Origin: Thermococcus sp. Bubb.Bath
GTDB taxonomy: Archaea > Methanobacteriota_B > Thermococci > Thermococcales > Thermococcaceae
DNA: 64,000 nt
Reading direction: 5' to 3'
NCBI RefSeq assembly: GCF_012027595.1
Contig: NZ_SNUR01000006.1
Coordinates: 1-64,000, forward strand
Shown here: piece after piece, positions 1 through 8,490 of the stretch
Position numbering within the stretch: the stretch's first letter is position 1
How the letters are laid out: each line of letters opens with the position of its first letter
Made by a program: the position numbers and the translations under genes
The notes under the pieces: model-generated
Database searches by the model: none
Told to the model about the DNA's origin: nothing
Seen by the model: the letters and a program-made list of their open reading frames with translations, nothing else

Positions 1-36
1 TGCTCAGTGTTTTGGGCATTCTTGTGAAAAGAGCAT

Positions 37-71
37 CTCTTGATAAAACTTTGCAGGCAAAGTTTCTTTGG
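37..71 (-). repeat. Palindromic repeat, copy 1
   Basis: AAACTTTGC (46-54) and GCAAAGTTT (57-65) form a perfect 9-base inverted repeat with a 2-base loop. Read on the minus strand, the palindrome and its flanks match a second copy at about 50970-51004 almost base for base. It lies just past the 3' end of the first gene. Function unknown; a terminator, a regulator site or a mobile-element trace are all possible. Confidence 0.6.
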
Positions 72-94
72 TAGAGCCTCAGTGCTACCCCCCA

Positions 95-424
95 TTACAA
101 ACCACGTATCTCCGCCTCAACGTCGGGGTCGCTCAAGAGAATGAGTATCAGAGTGGAGAGCACGAACAGGGTTGCACCCTGGATTATAACCCCCAGCATC
201 ATCCAGAGGAGGGCGAACAGCATGTCGAGGAATGCCAGGTACTTCGACGGACTTATGCTCCACTCTCTCCCACCGAGTATCCCCCATGCAAGGAGCAGGT
301 GAAGGGAGCCGATGAAAACGCCGCCGGCAACCTGGAGGTTGTCCCCCCAAGATATAGCGGCTATCCCGAGGAAGTACGCCGCCACAAAAACAAATGAAAG
401 GGTGATGAGGCCCTTCGCCCTCAT
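95..424 (-). CDS. Small multi-pass membrane protein, unknown
   Basis: This 109-residue protein is almost wholly hydrophobic, with about four predicted membrane segments (near residues 5-25, 30-50, 60-80 and 82-100) and a short acidic C-terminus. Its ATG overlaps the stop of the upstream MFS gene (TGATG arrangement), so the two are very probably translated together. I do not recognise the family. By context it may be an accessory to the MFS carrier, but that is inference only. Confidence 0.7.
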   Translation of the reverse strand: MRAKGLITLSFVFVAAYFLGIAAISWGDNLQVAGGVFIGSLHLLLAWGILGGREWSISPSKYLAFLDMLFALLWMMLGVIIQGATLFVLSTLILILLSDPDVEAEIRGL

Positions 425-1620
425 CAGGCGCCCTCCACTGGGAGTTTCATCTTGAACGACACTAAGGGGAGAAGTATACCCAAGAGGGCCATGGCGAGGT
501 AAATCACCATTCCTGTGCTGAACCCGCTAACCAGGACGAACATGACGTTCGGTGCGACGGCGTTGGCGCTGTTAGAGATGAGTCCAAGCGCGAAGCTGGC
601 CTCCGGATAAATCTCCTTTGGATAAGTTGCTGGAGCAGTTGTCCAGAAAGCTGGGCCAGTTCCTTGGACTATTCCCGCTATGACGAAGCCCAGGAGGGCC
701 AGCGCGTACTCGCTTCCAGTTACACCCTTCCAGACCACGAGAAGGCCGAGGAAGGTAGCGGCATAGGAAAGCGTCATGACGCTGACTATCGCCTTGAAGA
801 GTCCCCTGTTGGAAGTGTTCCTCACAGAGAGACGGTAGCCGAGGTAGCCCATGATGATTGACCAGAGACCCATCGAGACTTCGAGGGCCCTGACGAGATT
901 GTCGTTCTGGGCGTCGGTGAAGCTGGCATGGTTGAGCGTGAAGGAGCCGAACGTGAAGATTATCCAGAGAGCCGGGAAGAAAGTGAAGCCAAAGATCCAA
1001 GTGAACGGCATCTTCCAGACACTGGCCCCGCTTGATGAGTTCTTCTCCTTCGGTATTTCGAAGTCCTCAACGAGGGCCCACCATATAGCCAGCATAACGT
1101 ACATAACCACCGCGGAGAGCAGGAAAGTGTTCCTGACGGCTGACCAGGAGGCGTTGCTCCCACCGGCCAACTTAGCCAGGCTTATGCCATAGAGGCCGCC
1201 CCAGAATATTCCGGAGAGTATTATACCCTTTGCAAAGGGTCTCTCCGCTAGGAACAGCCTAGCTATCTGGTTGCTGAAAACGGCTATGAGGGCAACGATG
1301 AACCCCTGGAAAAAGCGCAGGGCGACGACGAGCCACCAGTTCCCCACGAAGGGTATCAAGAACTGAGGGATTGCCGCGAAGCTCACTATCAGGCCCACGC
1401 TCCTTTTGAACGAGCCTTTGAAGAGGCTGGTACCCCCAAGCAGGAACGCGACGAACAGGCCGACAACGTAAGCGTCCTGCTGGTAGGCGAGTGCACTTTC
1501 AGCTATCCCGTAGTGCGCTACAACGGCGTCCTTAAACTTCTCAAGCATGTGCATGGTTCCGAATCCTGACGCAACAACGAGCATGTTAATTAAGACGGTA
1601 CCCCACCTGTTGCTCCCCAT
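424..1620 (-). CDS. MFS transporter
   Basis: A 398-residue protein with about twelve hydrophobic segments across its length, typical of a major facilitator carrier in the cytoplasmic membrane. The start at 1620 (MGSNRW) is chosen because a strong GGGAGGG site lies just upstream; a longer form from 1635 lacks one. It sits 18 bases after the aminotransferase stop and overlaps the small membrane protein downstream, which suggests a three-gene operon. The substrate cannot be read from sequence; an amino or keto acid related to the aminotransferase is a guess. Confidence 0.85.
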   Translation of the reverse strand: MGSNRWGTVLINMLVVASGFGTMHMLEKFKDAVVAHYGIAESALAYQQDAYVVGLFVAFLLGGTSLFKGSFKRSVGLIVSFAAIPQFLIPFVGNWWLVVALRFFQGFIVALIAVFSNQIARLFLAERPFAKGIILSGIFWGGLYGISLAKLAGGSNASWSAVRNTFLLSAVVMYVMLAIWWALVEDFEIPKEKNSSSGASVWKMPFTWIFGFTFFPALWIIFTFGSFTLNHASFTDAQNDNLVRALEVSMGLWSIIMGYLGYRLSVRNTSNRGLFKAIVSVMTLSYAATFLGLLVVWKGVTGSEYALALLGFVIAGIVQGTGPAFWTTAPATYPKEIYPEASFALGLISNSANAVAPNVMFVLVSGFSTGMVIYLAMALLGILLPLVSFKMKLPVEGA

Positions 1621-1638
1621 GTGTTTCCCTCCCAATCC

Positions 1639-2817
1639 TCAGAGTTTTTCAAGTGCTTTCTTCATCCTCTCAAGTGCCTCAAGCAGGAGCTCCTTTCTGG
1701 TGGCGTAGCTTATCCTTATCCAGCCCTCACCGCCCTTTCCAAAGGCGGTTCCCGGGATAACGACGACTCCGGAATTTTCGAGGAGCCAGTTCGCAAAATC
1801 CTCACTGGCCATGTCGAGCTCTGGATCGATCTTGGCCCATATGTAGAAGGCTCCCTTCGGCTTGAATGCCTCAACGTGCGGAACGTCCTTCAGCCCCTTC
1901 AGAACGAGCTTTCTCCTCTCCGCGTAGGTGTCCCTCATTACCTTAAGGGCATCCCAGCTGCGCTTGTCGCGGAGGGCCGTGATTCCCGCTATCTGGATGA
2001 AGGAGGTGACGTTTCCGATGACATAGGCGTGGAGTTTTATCATATCCTTTATGACCTGACTGGGGGCTATAGCGAACCCAAGCCTCCATCCAGTCATCGC
2101 AAAGGTCTTGGAGAAGCTGTTTGCGAGTATCGTATTGTCAGGCGCATACTTTATCATCGGGTGGTGCTTTGCTCCCTCATAGAGGAAGTGCTCGTAGGGC
2201 TCGTCGCTGAGGATGTATATGTTGTAGTCCTCGGCTATGTCTGCTATCGCCCTCGCCGTCTTCTTGTCTATCGTGGCCCCGGTTGGATTGTTGGGGTAGT
2301 TCATCACGAGCATCCTGGTCCTCTTCGTTACCATCTCAACGAGCTCGTCCGGATCGATGCGGAACTCGTTCTCCTCGCGGAGTGGAATACGGAGGATTCC
2401 CGCCTCTGACATCTTGGCATCTTCAACGTAGCATACGAAAGCTGGATCCGGGATTATAACGTCATCCCCCTGCTCGAGAAGGGACTCAAAGGCCAGATAC
2501 GTCGCCTCGTAAGCCCCCGCGGTGACTATGATGTTTGATGGATCCACATCTACGTTATAAAAATCCTTATAATATTCGGCTATAGCCTCGCGGAACTCCG
2601 GTATTCCAGCGTTTGGGGTGTAGTGAGTGTAACCCTCATACATGGCCCTCGTGGCAGCTTCCTTTATCACATCCGGAGTGTCGAAGTCAGGCTCCCCGAT
2701 TCCCAAGGAGATAACGTCCTCCATCGTCCTTGCCTTCTCAAAAAGCTCCCTAATCTTGGAGCGCTGAAGGAGGTTTATCCTCCCGGCCATGAAGTATTTG
2801 CGCTTTTTATACCGCAT
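1639..2817 (-). CDS. PLP-dependent aminotransferase, class I
   Basis: This 392-residue fold-type I aminotransferase moves an amino group between an amino acid and a 2-oxo acid, using pyridoxal phosphate. Landmarks are the N-terminal GIGEPDFDTP, NYPNNPTGA in the middle, SDEPYEHF, and the PLP lysine in NSFSKTFAMTGWRLGF. The C-terminal arginine that binds the substrate carboxylate is in GWIRISYA. The start at MRYKKRK (2817) fits a GGGGTG site a few bases upstream and a TATA box at 2857-2864; an ATG at 2823 is equally possible and one at 2790 less so. The archaeal relatives act on aspartate, alanine or aromatic amino acids; the specificity is not resolved here. Confidence 0.9.
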   Translation of the reverse strand: MRYKKRKYFMAGRINLLQRSKIRELFEKARTMEDVISLGIGEPDFDTPDVIKEAATRAMYEGYTHYTPNAGIPEFREAIAEYYKDFYNVDVDPSNIIVTAGAYEATYLAFESLLEQGDDVIIPDPAFVCYVEDAKMSEAGILRIPLREENEFRIDPDELVEMVTKRTRMLVMNYPNNPTGATIDKKTARAIADIAEDYNIYILSDEPYEHFLYEGAKHHPMIKYAPDNTILANSFSKTFAMTGWRLGFAIAPSQVIKDMIKLHAYVIGNVTSFIQIAGITALRDKRSWDALKVMRDTYAERRKLVLKGLKDVPHVEAFKPKGAFYIWAKIDPELDMASEDFANWLLENSGVVVIPGTAFGKGGEGWIRISYATRKELLLEALERMKKALEKL

Positions 2818-2856
2818 GAGCATCACCCCTGACATCCCAGAACTGCATAGGAGACT

Positions 2857-2864
2857 CTTATAAA
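2857..2864 (-). promoter_or_regulatory. TATA box of the aminotransferase operon
   Basis: The minus strand reads TTTATAAG here, about 40 bases before the chosen ATG. Transcription would start near 2834, leaving a leader of roughly 15 bases that holds GGGGTG. This separates the aminotransferase operon from the cgi121 gene upstream. Confidence 0.55.
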
Positions 2865-2913
2865 GTTAACCTGAATGAGGATGGGAATGAATTTGGTAAT
2901 ATTCTCTTTTATC

Positions 2914-3321
2914 CTATAAAACTTCGGTTAGGGCCGATTTTTCAAAAAGACTTTTTGAAACCTCTTTACTGCAGTGAACCGCCTTCTCCTCCTCCAGACC
3001 GTGTTCCTTCAGGAAAGCCTCCGCTTCCTCGACCCTCCCGAACACCACGAGATAGTTGAGACCTTGAGCAACGCCATACTTCTTTATCGCCTCCTTAATC
3101 TGTAGGGTTCCAGCCAATCTCAGGAGGAACTCCCCACCGAGGGTTTTTGCGTGGTTGGTTCCCCTCTCAAAGGCCCTCTTTACCAGTACCGCCGCATGAA
3201 CGACTGCCTCATAACAGGGGGCCCTAACCACCTGCACGTTCCCACCGAGGCTTTTGATAAGCCTTTCTGGCTTCTCAACTTTAACTGCCCCTACCACTAT
3301 GCCTTCAATGACCTCCTCCAT
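2914..3321 (-). CDS. cgi121: KEOPS complex subunit Cgi121
   Basis: A 135-residue protein of the Cgi121/TPRKB family. In archaea and eukaryotes this subunit belongs to the KEOPS complex with Kae1, Bud32 and Pcc1, which makes the t6A modification at position 37 of ANN-decoding tRNAs; Cgi121 helps bind the tRNA 3' end. The family core is visible as HAAVLVKRAFERGTNHAKTLGGEFLLRLAGT followed by QIKEAIKKYG, ending with an FG motif. The start at 3321 follows a GGTGG site; the extra 17 residues of a longer frame are unlike the family. Confidence 0.85.
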   Translation of the reverse strand: MEEVIEGIVVGAVKVEKPERLIKSLGGNVQVVRAPCYEAVVHAAVLVKRAFERGTNHAKTLGGEFLLRLAGTLQIKEAIKKYGVAQGLNYLVVFGRVEEAEAFLKEHGLEEEKAVHCSKEVSKSLFEKSALTEVL

Positions 3322-3374
3322 TCTACCACCCGTTCCAATTTTAGGGTGGGAGTTATAACCTTTGTTGTACATTC

Positions 3375-3480
3375 ACCTCCTATTCTAAAAATTCTTTTGA
3401 TTTTATAAAAATTTTCAAAATTTTTTTGAAAAAGATATTTTTATGATATTATTTCAGAGGCGCAAAGTATTTAACTACTT
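3375..3480. promoter_or_regulatory. AT-rich divergent promoter region
   Basis: About 100 bases of very high AT content separate cgi121 from the cdrS-like gene. A TATA-like GTATTTAA at 3465-3472 is well placed for the plus-strand division operon. A TTTTCAAAA / TTTTTTTGAAAA imperfect inverted repeat (about 3412-3434) lies upstream of it and could be an operator. Site functions are inferred from spacing only. Confidence 0.45.
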
Positions 3481-3527
3481 AATGCACTAACTAAAGTAGC
3501 GACCCACTGGACTGGGTGATACAGGGA

Positions 3528-3716
3528 ATGACAAAGATGCGCATCGTGAGCGTGCAGCTCCCCCAGAGCTTTGTGAACGCGATGGACCAGCTGGTCAGGC
3601 GGGGAGTGTACCCAAACCGTAGCGAAGTTATAAGGACCGCAATCAGAGAGTTCCTCAAGAAAGAGATGCACTTTGAAGTCCAGGATGACGAGGTTCCCGA
3701 ATATGTGATAAGGTGA
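3528..3716 (+). CDS. cdrS: CdrS-like ribbon-helix-helix regulator
   Basis: A 62-residue RHH (Arc/MetJ/CopG) DNA-binding protein: the strand MRIVSVQLP is followed by helix SFVNAMDQLVRRG and the second helix NRSEVIRTAIREFLKK. The start at 3528 follows GGTGAT; a GTG at 3516 is an alternative. It lies 35 bases before ftsZ, co-directional. In haloarchaea the short RHH protein CdrS is encoded next to ftsZ2 and controls cell-division genes. The same size, fold and position here make this a likely counterpart, though the functional equivalence is inferred. Confidence 0.75.
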   Translation: MTKMRIVSVQLPQSFVNAMDQLVRRGVYPNRSEVIRTAIREFLKKEMHFEVQDDEVPEYVIR

Positions 3717-3751
3717 AAAGGCCACCCGTATAGAGGAGAGGGGGTATAAGA

Positions 3752-5014
3752 ATGGTGTTTAAGCTCCTGGAGCAGGCTGGAATTAAGCTGGACTTGGACG
3801 AAGGGCCGAAGGTAGAGAAGAGGGAGGATCTCACCGGCGATGAGTTCGACGAGGATTTCATTAAAATCGCTATCGTTGGTGTTGGTGGATCCGGCAACAA
3901 TACTATAACAAGGCTTTACGAGTTGGGCGTTGAGGGTGCAGAGTTAATAGCAATGAACACCGATGCCCAGCACCTCGCGAGGATAAAAGCCCACAAGAAG
4001 CTTCTTCTGGGGAGGGAAATAACGCAGGGTAAGGGCTCTGGCGGCGACCCGGAGGTTGGCTATCGTGCTGCCGAAGCCAGCGCCCACGAGATATCCGAGA
4101 CCATAGGGGATGTTGACCTCGTTTTCATAACCGCCGGAATGGGCAACGGTACCGGAACCGGTGCTGCCCCTGTGGTTGCGAAGGTCATAAAGGAGCGCGC
4201 CAGGCACAGCGGGCGCTTCAGAGAGCCCCTGGTTGTCAGCGTCGTTACCTTCCCGTTCAAGACCGAAGGGACCATAAGGGTGGATAAGGCCAAGGCTGGA
4301 ATAAAGGCACTCCTGCATTACTCTGACACGGTTATCATAATCGAGAACGACAAGCTCCTCAAGCTCGTGCCAAACCTCCCGATAAACGCCGCCTTCCGCT
4401 TTGCCGACGAGATAATAGCCAGGATGGTCAAGGGCATAACCGAGACCATAAAGCTCCCCTCGATGGTGAACATCGACTTCGCTGACGTTTACAGCGTCAT
4501 GAAGGATGGCGGAGCGGCCCTCATAGGCATCGGAGAGAGCGACTCCAAGAACAGGGCGGTTGAGGCCGTTAAGGCTGCCCTTGAGAACAAGATGCTTGAT
4601 GTGAAGTTCGGAAGCGGCAACAAGGCCCTGGTCCACTTCACCGTCGGCCCCGACGTCAATCTCGGCGAAATAAATGAGGCCATGGAGATCGTTTATAACA
4701 ACCTTGGGACGAAGTCTGAGATCAAGTGGGGCGCGAGGGTCGACGAGGACATGGGTAAAGTCGTCCGCGCCATGGTTATAATGACCGGTGTGGAGAGCCC
4801 CCACATAATAGGAGGAGAGGCCGCAGCCCTTCAGACGAAGGCAAACGTCGTCGTCCCAAAGAGGTCCGCACCGCTCCCGTTCGAGAAGAAGTCCTCTGCA
4901 GATTTTGACGACATCTACAAGATTCTATCAAGGCAGGAAGAGCCCAAAAAGGTAGCAGGGAACGACGAACGCAGAAAGCGCATCGAAGAACTCTTCGCCG
5001 ACATAGAGTTCTGA
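3752..5014 (+). CDS. ftsZ: Cell division protein FtsZ (FtsZ2 type)
   Basis: A 420-residue tubulin-family GTPase that forms the division ring. The GTP-binding region shows GVGGSGNNT (residues 43-51), the tubulin signature [12 protein letters not shown] (129-140) and the catalytic T7 loop NIDFAD (240-245). GMGNGTGTG rather than the more usual GGGTGTG is also what I recall of Pyrococcus FtsZ2. After the core, a linker rich in lysine and acid residues leads to a C-terminal ending [11 protein letters not shown], a plausible partner-binding peptide. The gene follows the RHH regulator and precedes a chromosome-partition type gene pair. Confidence 0.95.
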   Translation: MVFKLLEQAGIKLDLDEGPKVEKREDLTGDEFDEDFIKIAIVGVGGSGNNTITRLYELGVEGAELIAMNTDAQHLARIKAHKKLLLGREITQGKGSGGDPEVGYRAAEASAHEISETIGDVDLVFITAGMGNGTGTGAAPVVAKVIKERARHSGRFREPLVVSVVTFPFKTEGTIRVDKAKAGIKALLHYSDTVIIIENDKLLKLVPNLPINAAFRFADEIIARMVKGITETIKLPSMVNIDFADVYSVMKDGGAALIGIGESDSKNRAVEAVKAALENKMLDVKFGSGNKALVHFTVGPDVNLGEINEAMEIVYNNLGTKSEIKWGARVDEDMGKVVRAMVIMTGVESPHIIGGEAAALQTKANVVVPKRSAPLPFEKKSSADFDDIYKILSRQEEPKKVAGNDERRKRIEELFADIEF

Positions 5015-5060
5015 GCCTTTTGTCTATTTAAAAATTTCTTTCCATAACTTTTAAATGCAT
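5015..5060 (+). promoter_or_regulatory. ftsZ terminator-like T tract and parA promoter
   Basis: Pyrimidine- and T-rich sequence right after the ftsZ stop resembles an archaeal intrinsic terminator. It is followed by a TATA-like ACTTTTAAATGC at about 5046-5057. Transcription from this box would begin near 5080, just ahead of the GGTGAT site of the ParA-like gene, so that gene is likely transcribed on its own. Confidence 0.45.
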
Positions 5061-5087
5061 CGAGGATGACGGTTAGTGGGTGATAGA

Positions 5088-5861
5088 ATGGCAGTTGTAA
5101 TCAGCGTTGCCAACCAGAAGGGCGGCGTTGGAAAGACAACTCTCACGCTGAACCTTGGATACGGACTCGCCCGAATGGGCAAGAAGGTTCTTCTCATAGA
5201 CGTTGACCCCCAGTTCAACCTGACCTTCGGCCTCATAGGAATGGAAGTCATGAACTATGATAACAGCAACGTCGGCACCATAATGACCCGCGAGAGCGAT
5301 ATTGAGGACACTATAGTAGAGGTCTCGGAGAACCTTCACATAATCCCCAGCCACCTCAACCTCTCCGCCAAGGAGATAGAGATAATAAACGCGTACAACA
5401 GGGAGAGGAGGTTACAAAAGGCTATCTCCCCGATTCTCCCGGACTATGACTACGTTCTCATTGACAATCCTCCCAGTATGGGCATATTTCTCGTTAACTC
5501 GCTCACAGCCTCAGACTACGTCCTCATACCCCTTGAGCTCAGTTACTTCGGAGTTATAGGGATGCAGCTCATGTTCAACCTCATGGCGATGATAAGGGAG
5601 GAGACCAACGAGAACCTTTCCCTCATGGGATTGGTTCCGAACAAGTTCACCCGACAGACTAAAGTCCCGAAAACGAGGCTCAAGGAGCTCAAGGACGCTT
5701 ACCCGGATGCTCCGATTCTGACGACGATACCGAAGGCCGTTGCCCTTGAGAAGGCACAGGGTGAGGGGTTGAGCATATTCGATTATGAGCCGGAAGGTAG
5801 GGCCGCCAGGGCCTTTGAGAAGCTTACCAGAGAGGTGATTTCAATTGTCGAAGGAGAGTAA
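5088..5861 (+). CDS. ParA/SegA-like partition ATPase
   Basis: A 257-residue ParA/Soj-family ATPase. The deviant Walker A motif KGGVGKTT is at residues 11-18, preceded by the strand AVVISVANQ; the Walker A-prime aspartate is in LLIDVDPQFNLT and Walker B in VLIDNPPSMG. Such proteins bind DNA non-specifically as ATP dimers and move chromosomes or plasmids with a centromere-binding partner. The start at 5088 has GGTGAT upstream. The next gene overlaps by 17 bases and encodes an RHH-like protein, the pairing seen in archaeal SegAB. A chromosomal role fits the ftsZ neighbour better than a plasmid remnant, but this is inference. Confidence 0.88.
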   Translation: MAVVISVANQKGGVGKTTLTLNLGYGLARMGKKVLLIDVDPQFNLTFGLIGMEVMNYDNSNVGTIMTRESDIEDTIVEVSENLHIIPSHLNLSAKEIEIINAYNRERRLQKAISPILPDYDYVLIDNPPSMGIFLVNSLTASDYVLIPLELSYFGVIGMQLMFNLMAMIREETNENLSLMGLVPNKFTRQTKVPKTRLKELKDAYPDAPILTTIPKAVALEKAQGEGLSIFDYEPEGRAARAFEKLTREVISIVEGE

Positions 5862-6183
5862 GGGCAAAATTCCGAAGCTTTTTGCCGGTTCGGTTAACGA
5901 CCTGACCAAGCCTTCAAAGCCCAAGAAGGAGAAGGAGAGGGAAGACCTCAAGCACCAAAAGAAGCAGAAGACCCTCTACATAAGCCTCGACATCAACAAA
6001 AAGCTCATCGAGCTCTACGGCGACGAAGGAAGGAGGCAGAGCATAATCGTGGAAGATGCCGTGAACCTCTACTACTATCTCCGCCAGGCCCTCGGGGAAA
6101 AGAAGTTTGACGAGCTTATGAGCGCGGTCAGAAAGGAGGATCCGGAGTTTCTAAGGGAGTACCTGGGGAAGTTCCGCCTCTGA
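5845..6183 (+). CDS. SegB-like RHH partner of the ParA ATPase
   Basis: A 112-residue protein starting with TTG at 5845, overlapping the ParA gene by 17 bases and preceded by GAGGTG. The first 40 residues are very rich in lysine and proline and are probably disordered. Residues about 43-85 (TLYISLDINKKLIELYG, then RRQSIIVEDAVNLYYYL) have the strand-helix-helix look of a ribbon-helix-helix domain. A short acidic helical tail follows. Disordered basic N-terminus plus C-terminal RHH, paired with a ParA, matches the layout of SegB, the archaeal centromere-binding protein. I infer that role. Confidence 0.75.
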   Translation: MSKESKGKIPKLFAGSVNDLTKPSKPKKEKEREDLKHQKKQKTLYISLDINKKLIELYGDEGRRQSIIVEDAVNLYYYLRQALGEKKFDELMSAVRKEDPEFLREYLGKFRL

Positions 6184-6191
6184 TTTTTCCC

Positions 6192-6656
6192 TCACTCGCA
6201 GAACTCCTCGACTATGCGCTGGAGGATTTTGCTCGTCTTAGCCCTGTCCTTCTTGTAAAGGTATGGGATTCTAATGACCTCCGCATCTATCCCGTTCTTC
6301 CGGAGCTCCTCCTTGAGGCGGTCGCAGTTGAAGGTCTGGTCGGGCCCAATCGCCACTATATCCGGGTCTATCTGCCTGACGAGCTCGTAGTCGATGGCGT
6401 TGGGGGAACCCACGTAAACCTCGTCGACGTATCTGATGGCCCTCAGGAGCTCTGCCCGGTCCTCAGCGGTGTTTACTGGCTTCCTGCCCTTGTTTCGCTC
6501 GACCGTGGCGTCGTTGGCAACTATCACCACTAACTCGTCCCCCAGGCTCTTTGCCTGCTTCAAAAAGTGTATGTGGCCGACGTGGAGGATGTCGAAGACT
6601 CCCCCCACGAGAACCCTAATTCTATCCTTTTTTCCTTTTCCGGATTCTTCCACCAT
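6192..6656 (-). CDS. ribL: Archaeal FAD synthase
   Basis: A 154-residue nucleotidyltransferase of the cytidylyltransferase-like family. RibL adds AMP from ATP to FMN, the last step to FAD in archaea. The nucleotide-binding HxGH motif is HVGH at residues 25-28 after GGVFDILH. The second signature is usually ISSTxI-like; here the C-terminal [13 protein letters not shown] fills that place. The start ATG follows the stop of the PUA gene by one base (TGA A ATG), with the ribosome site GGTGGG inside that gene, so the two are translationally coupled. Glycerol-3-phosphate cytidylyltransferases look similar, but archaeal length and context favour RibL. Confidence 0.85.
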   Translation of the reverse strand: MVEESGKGKKDRIRVLVGGVFDILHVGHIHFLKQAKSLGDELVVIVANDATVERNKGRKPVNTAEDRAELLRAIRYVDEVYVGSPNAIDYELVRQIDPDIVAIGPDQTFNCDRLKEELRKNGIDAEVIRIPYLYKKDRAKTSKILQRIVEEFCE

Positions 6657-6657
6657 T

Positions 6658-7176
6658 TCAGCCCACCGTGAGCTCCCATATCCTGTCCTTGGCGTGGTGA
6701 ATGTTCTTCACAGCCTTCCCTTTCGGTTTTTCCTTCATGGCCTTCCCGTTCATAAGGGCGATGCCTATAGCGAGAGGCCTACCGTAGTCCTCCTCGACCA
6801 CAAAGACGAAGTCCCCCTCCTTTATGTTTTCATCGGTATCGGTTATTCCAGCAGCCATAACGTCCGCCCCCTTGAGCACGAAGGGAACGGCCCCCGCATC
6901 GACCACGACGCGTCTCGGCCACTTCCGCAGGTCTTCCTCGTTGGAGAGCTCGTAGAGGGCTATCACAAGCGGAAAGACAAGTCCTTTCCGCCTTATGAAG
7001 AACGGTTTACCGTTCACGAGGAGAATTTCGGTGGTTTTATCGAACTCCGCCACATCCACCCTGTCCTTCTTGCTGACCATCCTGACCGCTATCTCCTCAC
7101 CGAATACTTCGGCCATCTCCCTGGCTATCTCCTTTATTTCCTTTTTACTGAGGGGATGTTTGACCTTCAGCTCCAC
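6658..7176 (-). CDS. PUA-domain RNA-binding protein, MCTS1-like
   Basis: A 172-residue protein with an N-terminal pre-PUA region (about 1-80) and a C-terminal PUA domain (about 85-165, [39 protein letters not shown] in outline). This arrangement is that of the archaeal relatives of MCT-1/MCTS1, which bind RNA and in eukaryotes act with DENR in translation reinitiation and ribosome recycling. The start is GTG at 7176, 10 bases inside the pyrF reading frame, preceded by AGGGGG. The cell role in archaea is not settled. Confidence 0.8.
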   Translation of the reverse strand: MELKVKHPLSKKEIKEIAREMAEVFGEEIAVRMVSKKDRVDVAEFDKTTEILLVNGKPFFIRRKGLVFPLVIALYELSNEEDLRKWPRRVVVDAGAVPFVLKGADVMAAGITDTDENIKEGDFVFVVEEDYGRPLAIGIALMNGKAMKEKPKGKAVKNIHHAKDRIWELTVG

Positions 7177-7817
7177 TCTCTCAACCCCCTAATCTCTTCG
7201 TATATCTTCTTCGCCGCTTCCCGCGGATTCTCACTCCCGTAGATCGCGCGCCCGACGATTATGTAATCTGCACCCGCGTTGAGGGCTTCCCTGGCGCTTC
7301 CACCCTGTGCTCCAACTCCTGGAGTGATAACCTTAATTCCAGGCCCGAGCTTCGAGCGGATGTACCTTACCCGCTCCGGTCTCGTTGCTGGGGCTATGAC
7401 ACCGAAAGGTTCAAGCTCATTGGCCAGTTCGATCAGTTTGTCCACGACAGGCTGAATGAACTCCTTAGCTCCGGGATGGCTCATCTCGACAACGATGATG
7501 GTTTTTCCAAGCTTCATAACGGCTCTGACACTGTCCCTTCCGACGAAACCATGGGTGATTATGTAGTCTGCTCCAGCCTCAAAGACCTTACCCGCTATCA
7601 GCCTGTTCGTGTTAGGAATGTCGGCGAGCTTCAGGTCGGCTATGATCGGAAGTCCGGTTCTTTCCTTCAGCTCGGTAATGATTTCCAAACCGGAGCCTAT
7701 AATCAGCGGCCAGTTTACCTTGATAGCCCGGAGATAGTCCGAGGTCTCCTTAGCTATTTTAAGTGCCCTCTCTCGCTCGTAGACGTCGAGGGCAAGGATA
7801 AGTCTGCTCTCCCCCAT
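7167..7817 (-). CDS. pyrF: Orotidine 5'-phosphate decarboxylase
   Basis: A 216-residue TIM-barrel enzyme that decarboxylates OMP to UMP, the last step of de novo pyrimidine synthesis. The catalytic Asp-x-Lys-x-x-Asp set is DLKLAD at residues 61-66 and the phosphate-binding end shows TPGVGAQGG and VGRAIYGS. Start ATG at 7817 has GAGGTGAGG upstream. It lies 4 bases after the DUF4443 gene and overlaps the PUA gene, so it belongs to the minus-strand cluster. pyrE, the preceding step, is elsewhere in the window (28.4 kb). Confidence 0.95.
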   Translation of the reverse strand: MGESRLILALDVYERERALKIAKETSDYLRAIKVNWPLIIGSGLEIITELKERTGLPIIADLKLADIPNTNRLIAGKVFEAGADYIITHGFVGRDSVRAVMKLGKTIIVVEMSHPGAKEFIQPVVDKLIELANELEPFGVIAPATRPERVRYIRSKLGPGIKVITPGVGAQGGSAREALNAGADYIIVGRAIYGSENPREAAKKIYEEIRGLREWS

Positions 7818-7821
7818 GTCC

Positions 7822-8424
7822 TCACCTCATTATCCTGAGAAGATCCTCCGGGAGGGAGTCTCCCTTCAGTGCTATAGCAACATGGTATGCGCTCTTCATG
7901 GCGGCGGCTTGGTTCTCTGCCCACGTCACCACGATGACATCCCCCTCTGAGAAATCCAGGAGGCTCTCCAGCCTGTCGGCCAGTTCGGGCATGGTCTCCC
8001 GTAAGGGCCTCCCGTCCTCAGGGAAGGCTGGCTCACCATTCTTAACAGTCAGTATCATAGCTCCCCTCGCTAGGAATCTTATCGCCTCATCCCTGAGCTC
8101 TATGCTCTTAAATTCCCCAGGTTTTCTCACCACGAGGGCGTACGCGGGAAGACCCTCTATCTTCCCCACACCCTGGACTTCCGAGAACTCCTCCAACAGT
8201 TTCTCAACCAGTTCCAATCCTCTCTCACTCAAAGAGTGCCCCCTTTGGGTGGACTGGATCAGCTCGAGTCCGTTGAGCTTCCTTAGAAGTGTCCGAATGC
8301 TCCCTTCCCCCAGGTCGAGCATCTCTGCAAGGGCCTTCCTCCCCATCGGCTCCTTGAGAATAAACAGCGCCGCAACGGCATCTTCAACGGTGAATTCAGG
8401 ATAAGCTCCCCTCTTCCAGCTCAT
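7822..8424 (-). CDS. DUF4443 protein with winged-helix N-terminus
   Basis: A 200-residue protein. Residues about 10-75 look like a winged helix-turn-helix (MGRKALAEMLDLGEGSIRTLLRKLNGLELI then SLSERGLELVEKLL). The remaining part matches what I know as DUF4443, an archaeal domain of unknown role with a run AYALVVRKPGEF. Probably a transcription regulator that senses a small ligand, but no target is known to me. A GGAGGG site precedes the ATG and a TATA-like box at about 8458-8467 suggests its own promoter inside the cluster. Confidence 0.75.
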   Translation of the reverse strand: MSWKRGAYPEFTVEDAVAALFILKEPMGRKALAEMLDLGEGSIRTLLRKLNGLELIQSTQRGHSLSERGLELVEKLLEEFSEVQGVGKIEGLPAYALVVRKPGEFKSIELRDEAIRFLARGAMILTVKNGEPAFPEDGRPLRETMPELADRLESLLDFSEGDVIVVTWAENQAAAMKSAYHVAIALKGDSLPEDLLRIMR

Positions 8425-8457
8425 CGACTTCCCTCCAAGAAAACTAAGGGTAGGGAG

Positions 8458-8467
8458 AATTAAAAGT
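8458..8467 (-). promoter_or_regulatory. Possible internal promoter before DUF4443 gene
   Basis: The minus strand reads ACTTTTAATT here, about 38 bases before the DUF4443 start. This is the right distance for a TATA box with a short leader, so the DUF4443-pyrF-PUA-ribL genes may be transcribed apart from the inositol genes. Confidence 0.4.
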
Positions 8468-8490
8468 TTGTGGAGAAAAGGGGGGGAAAT

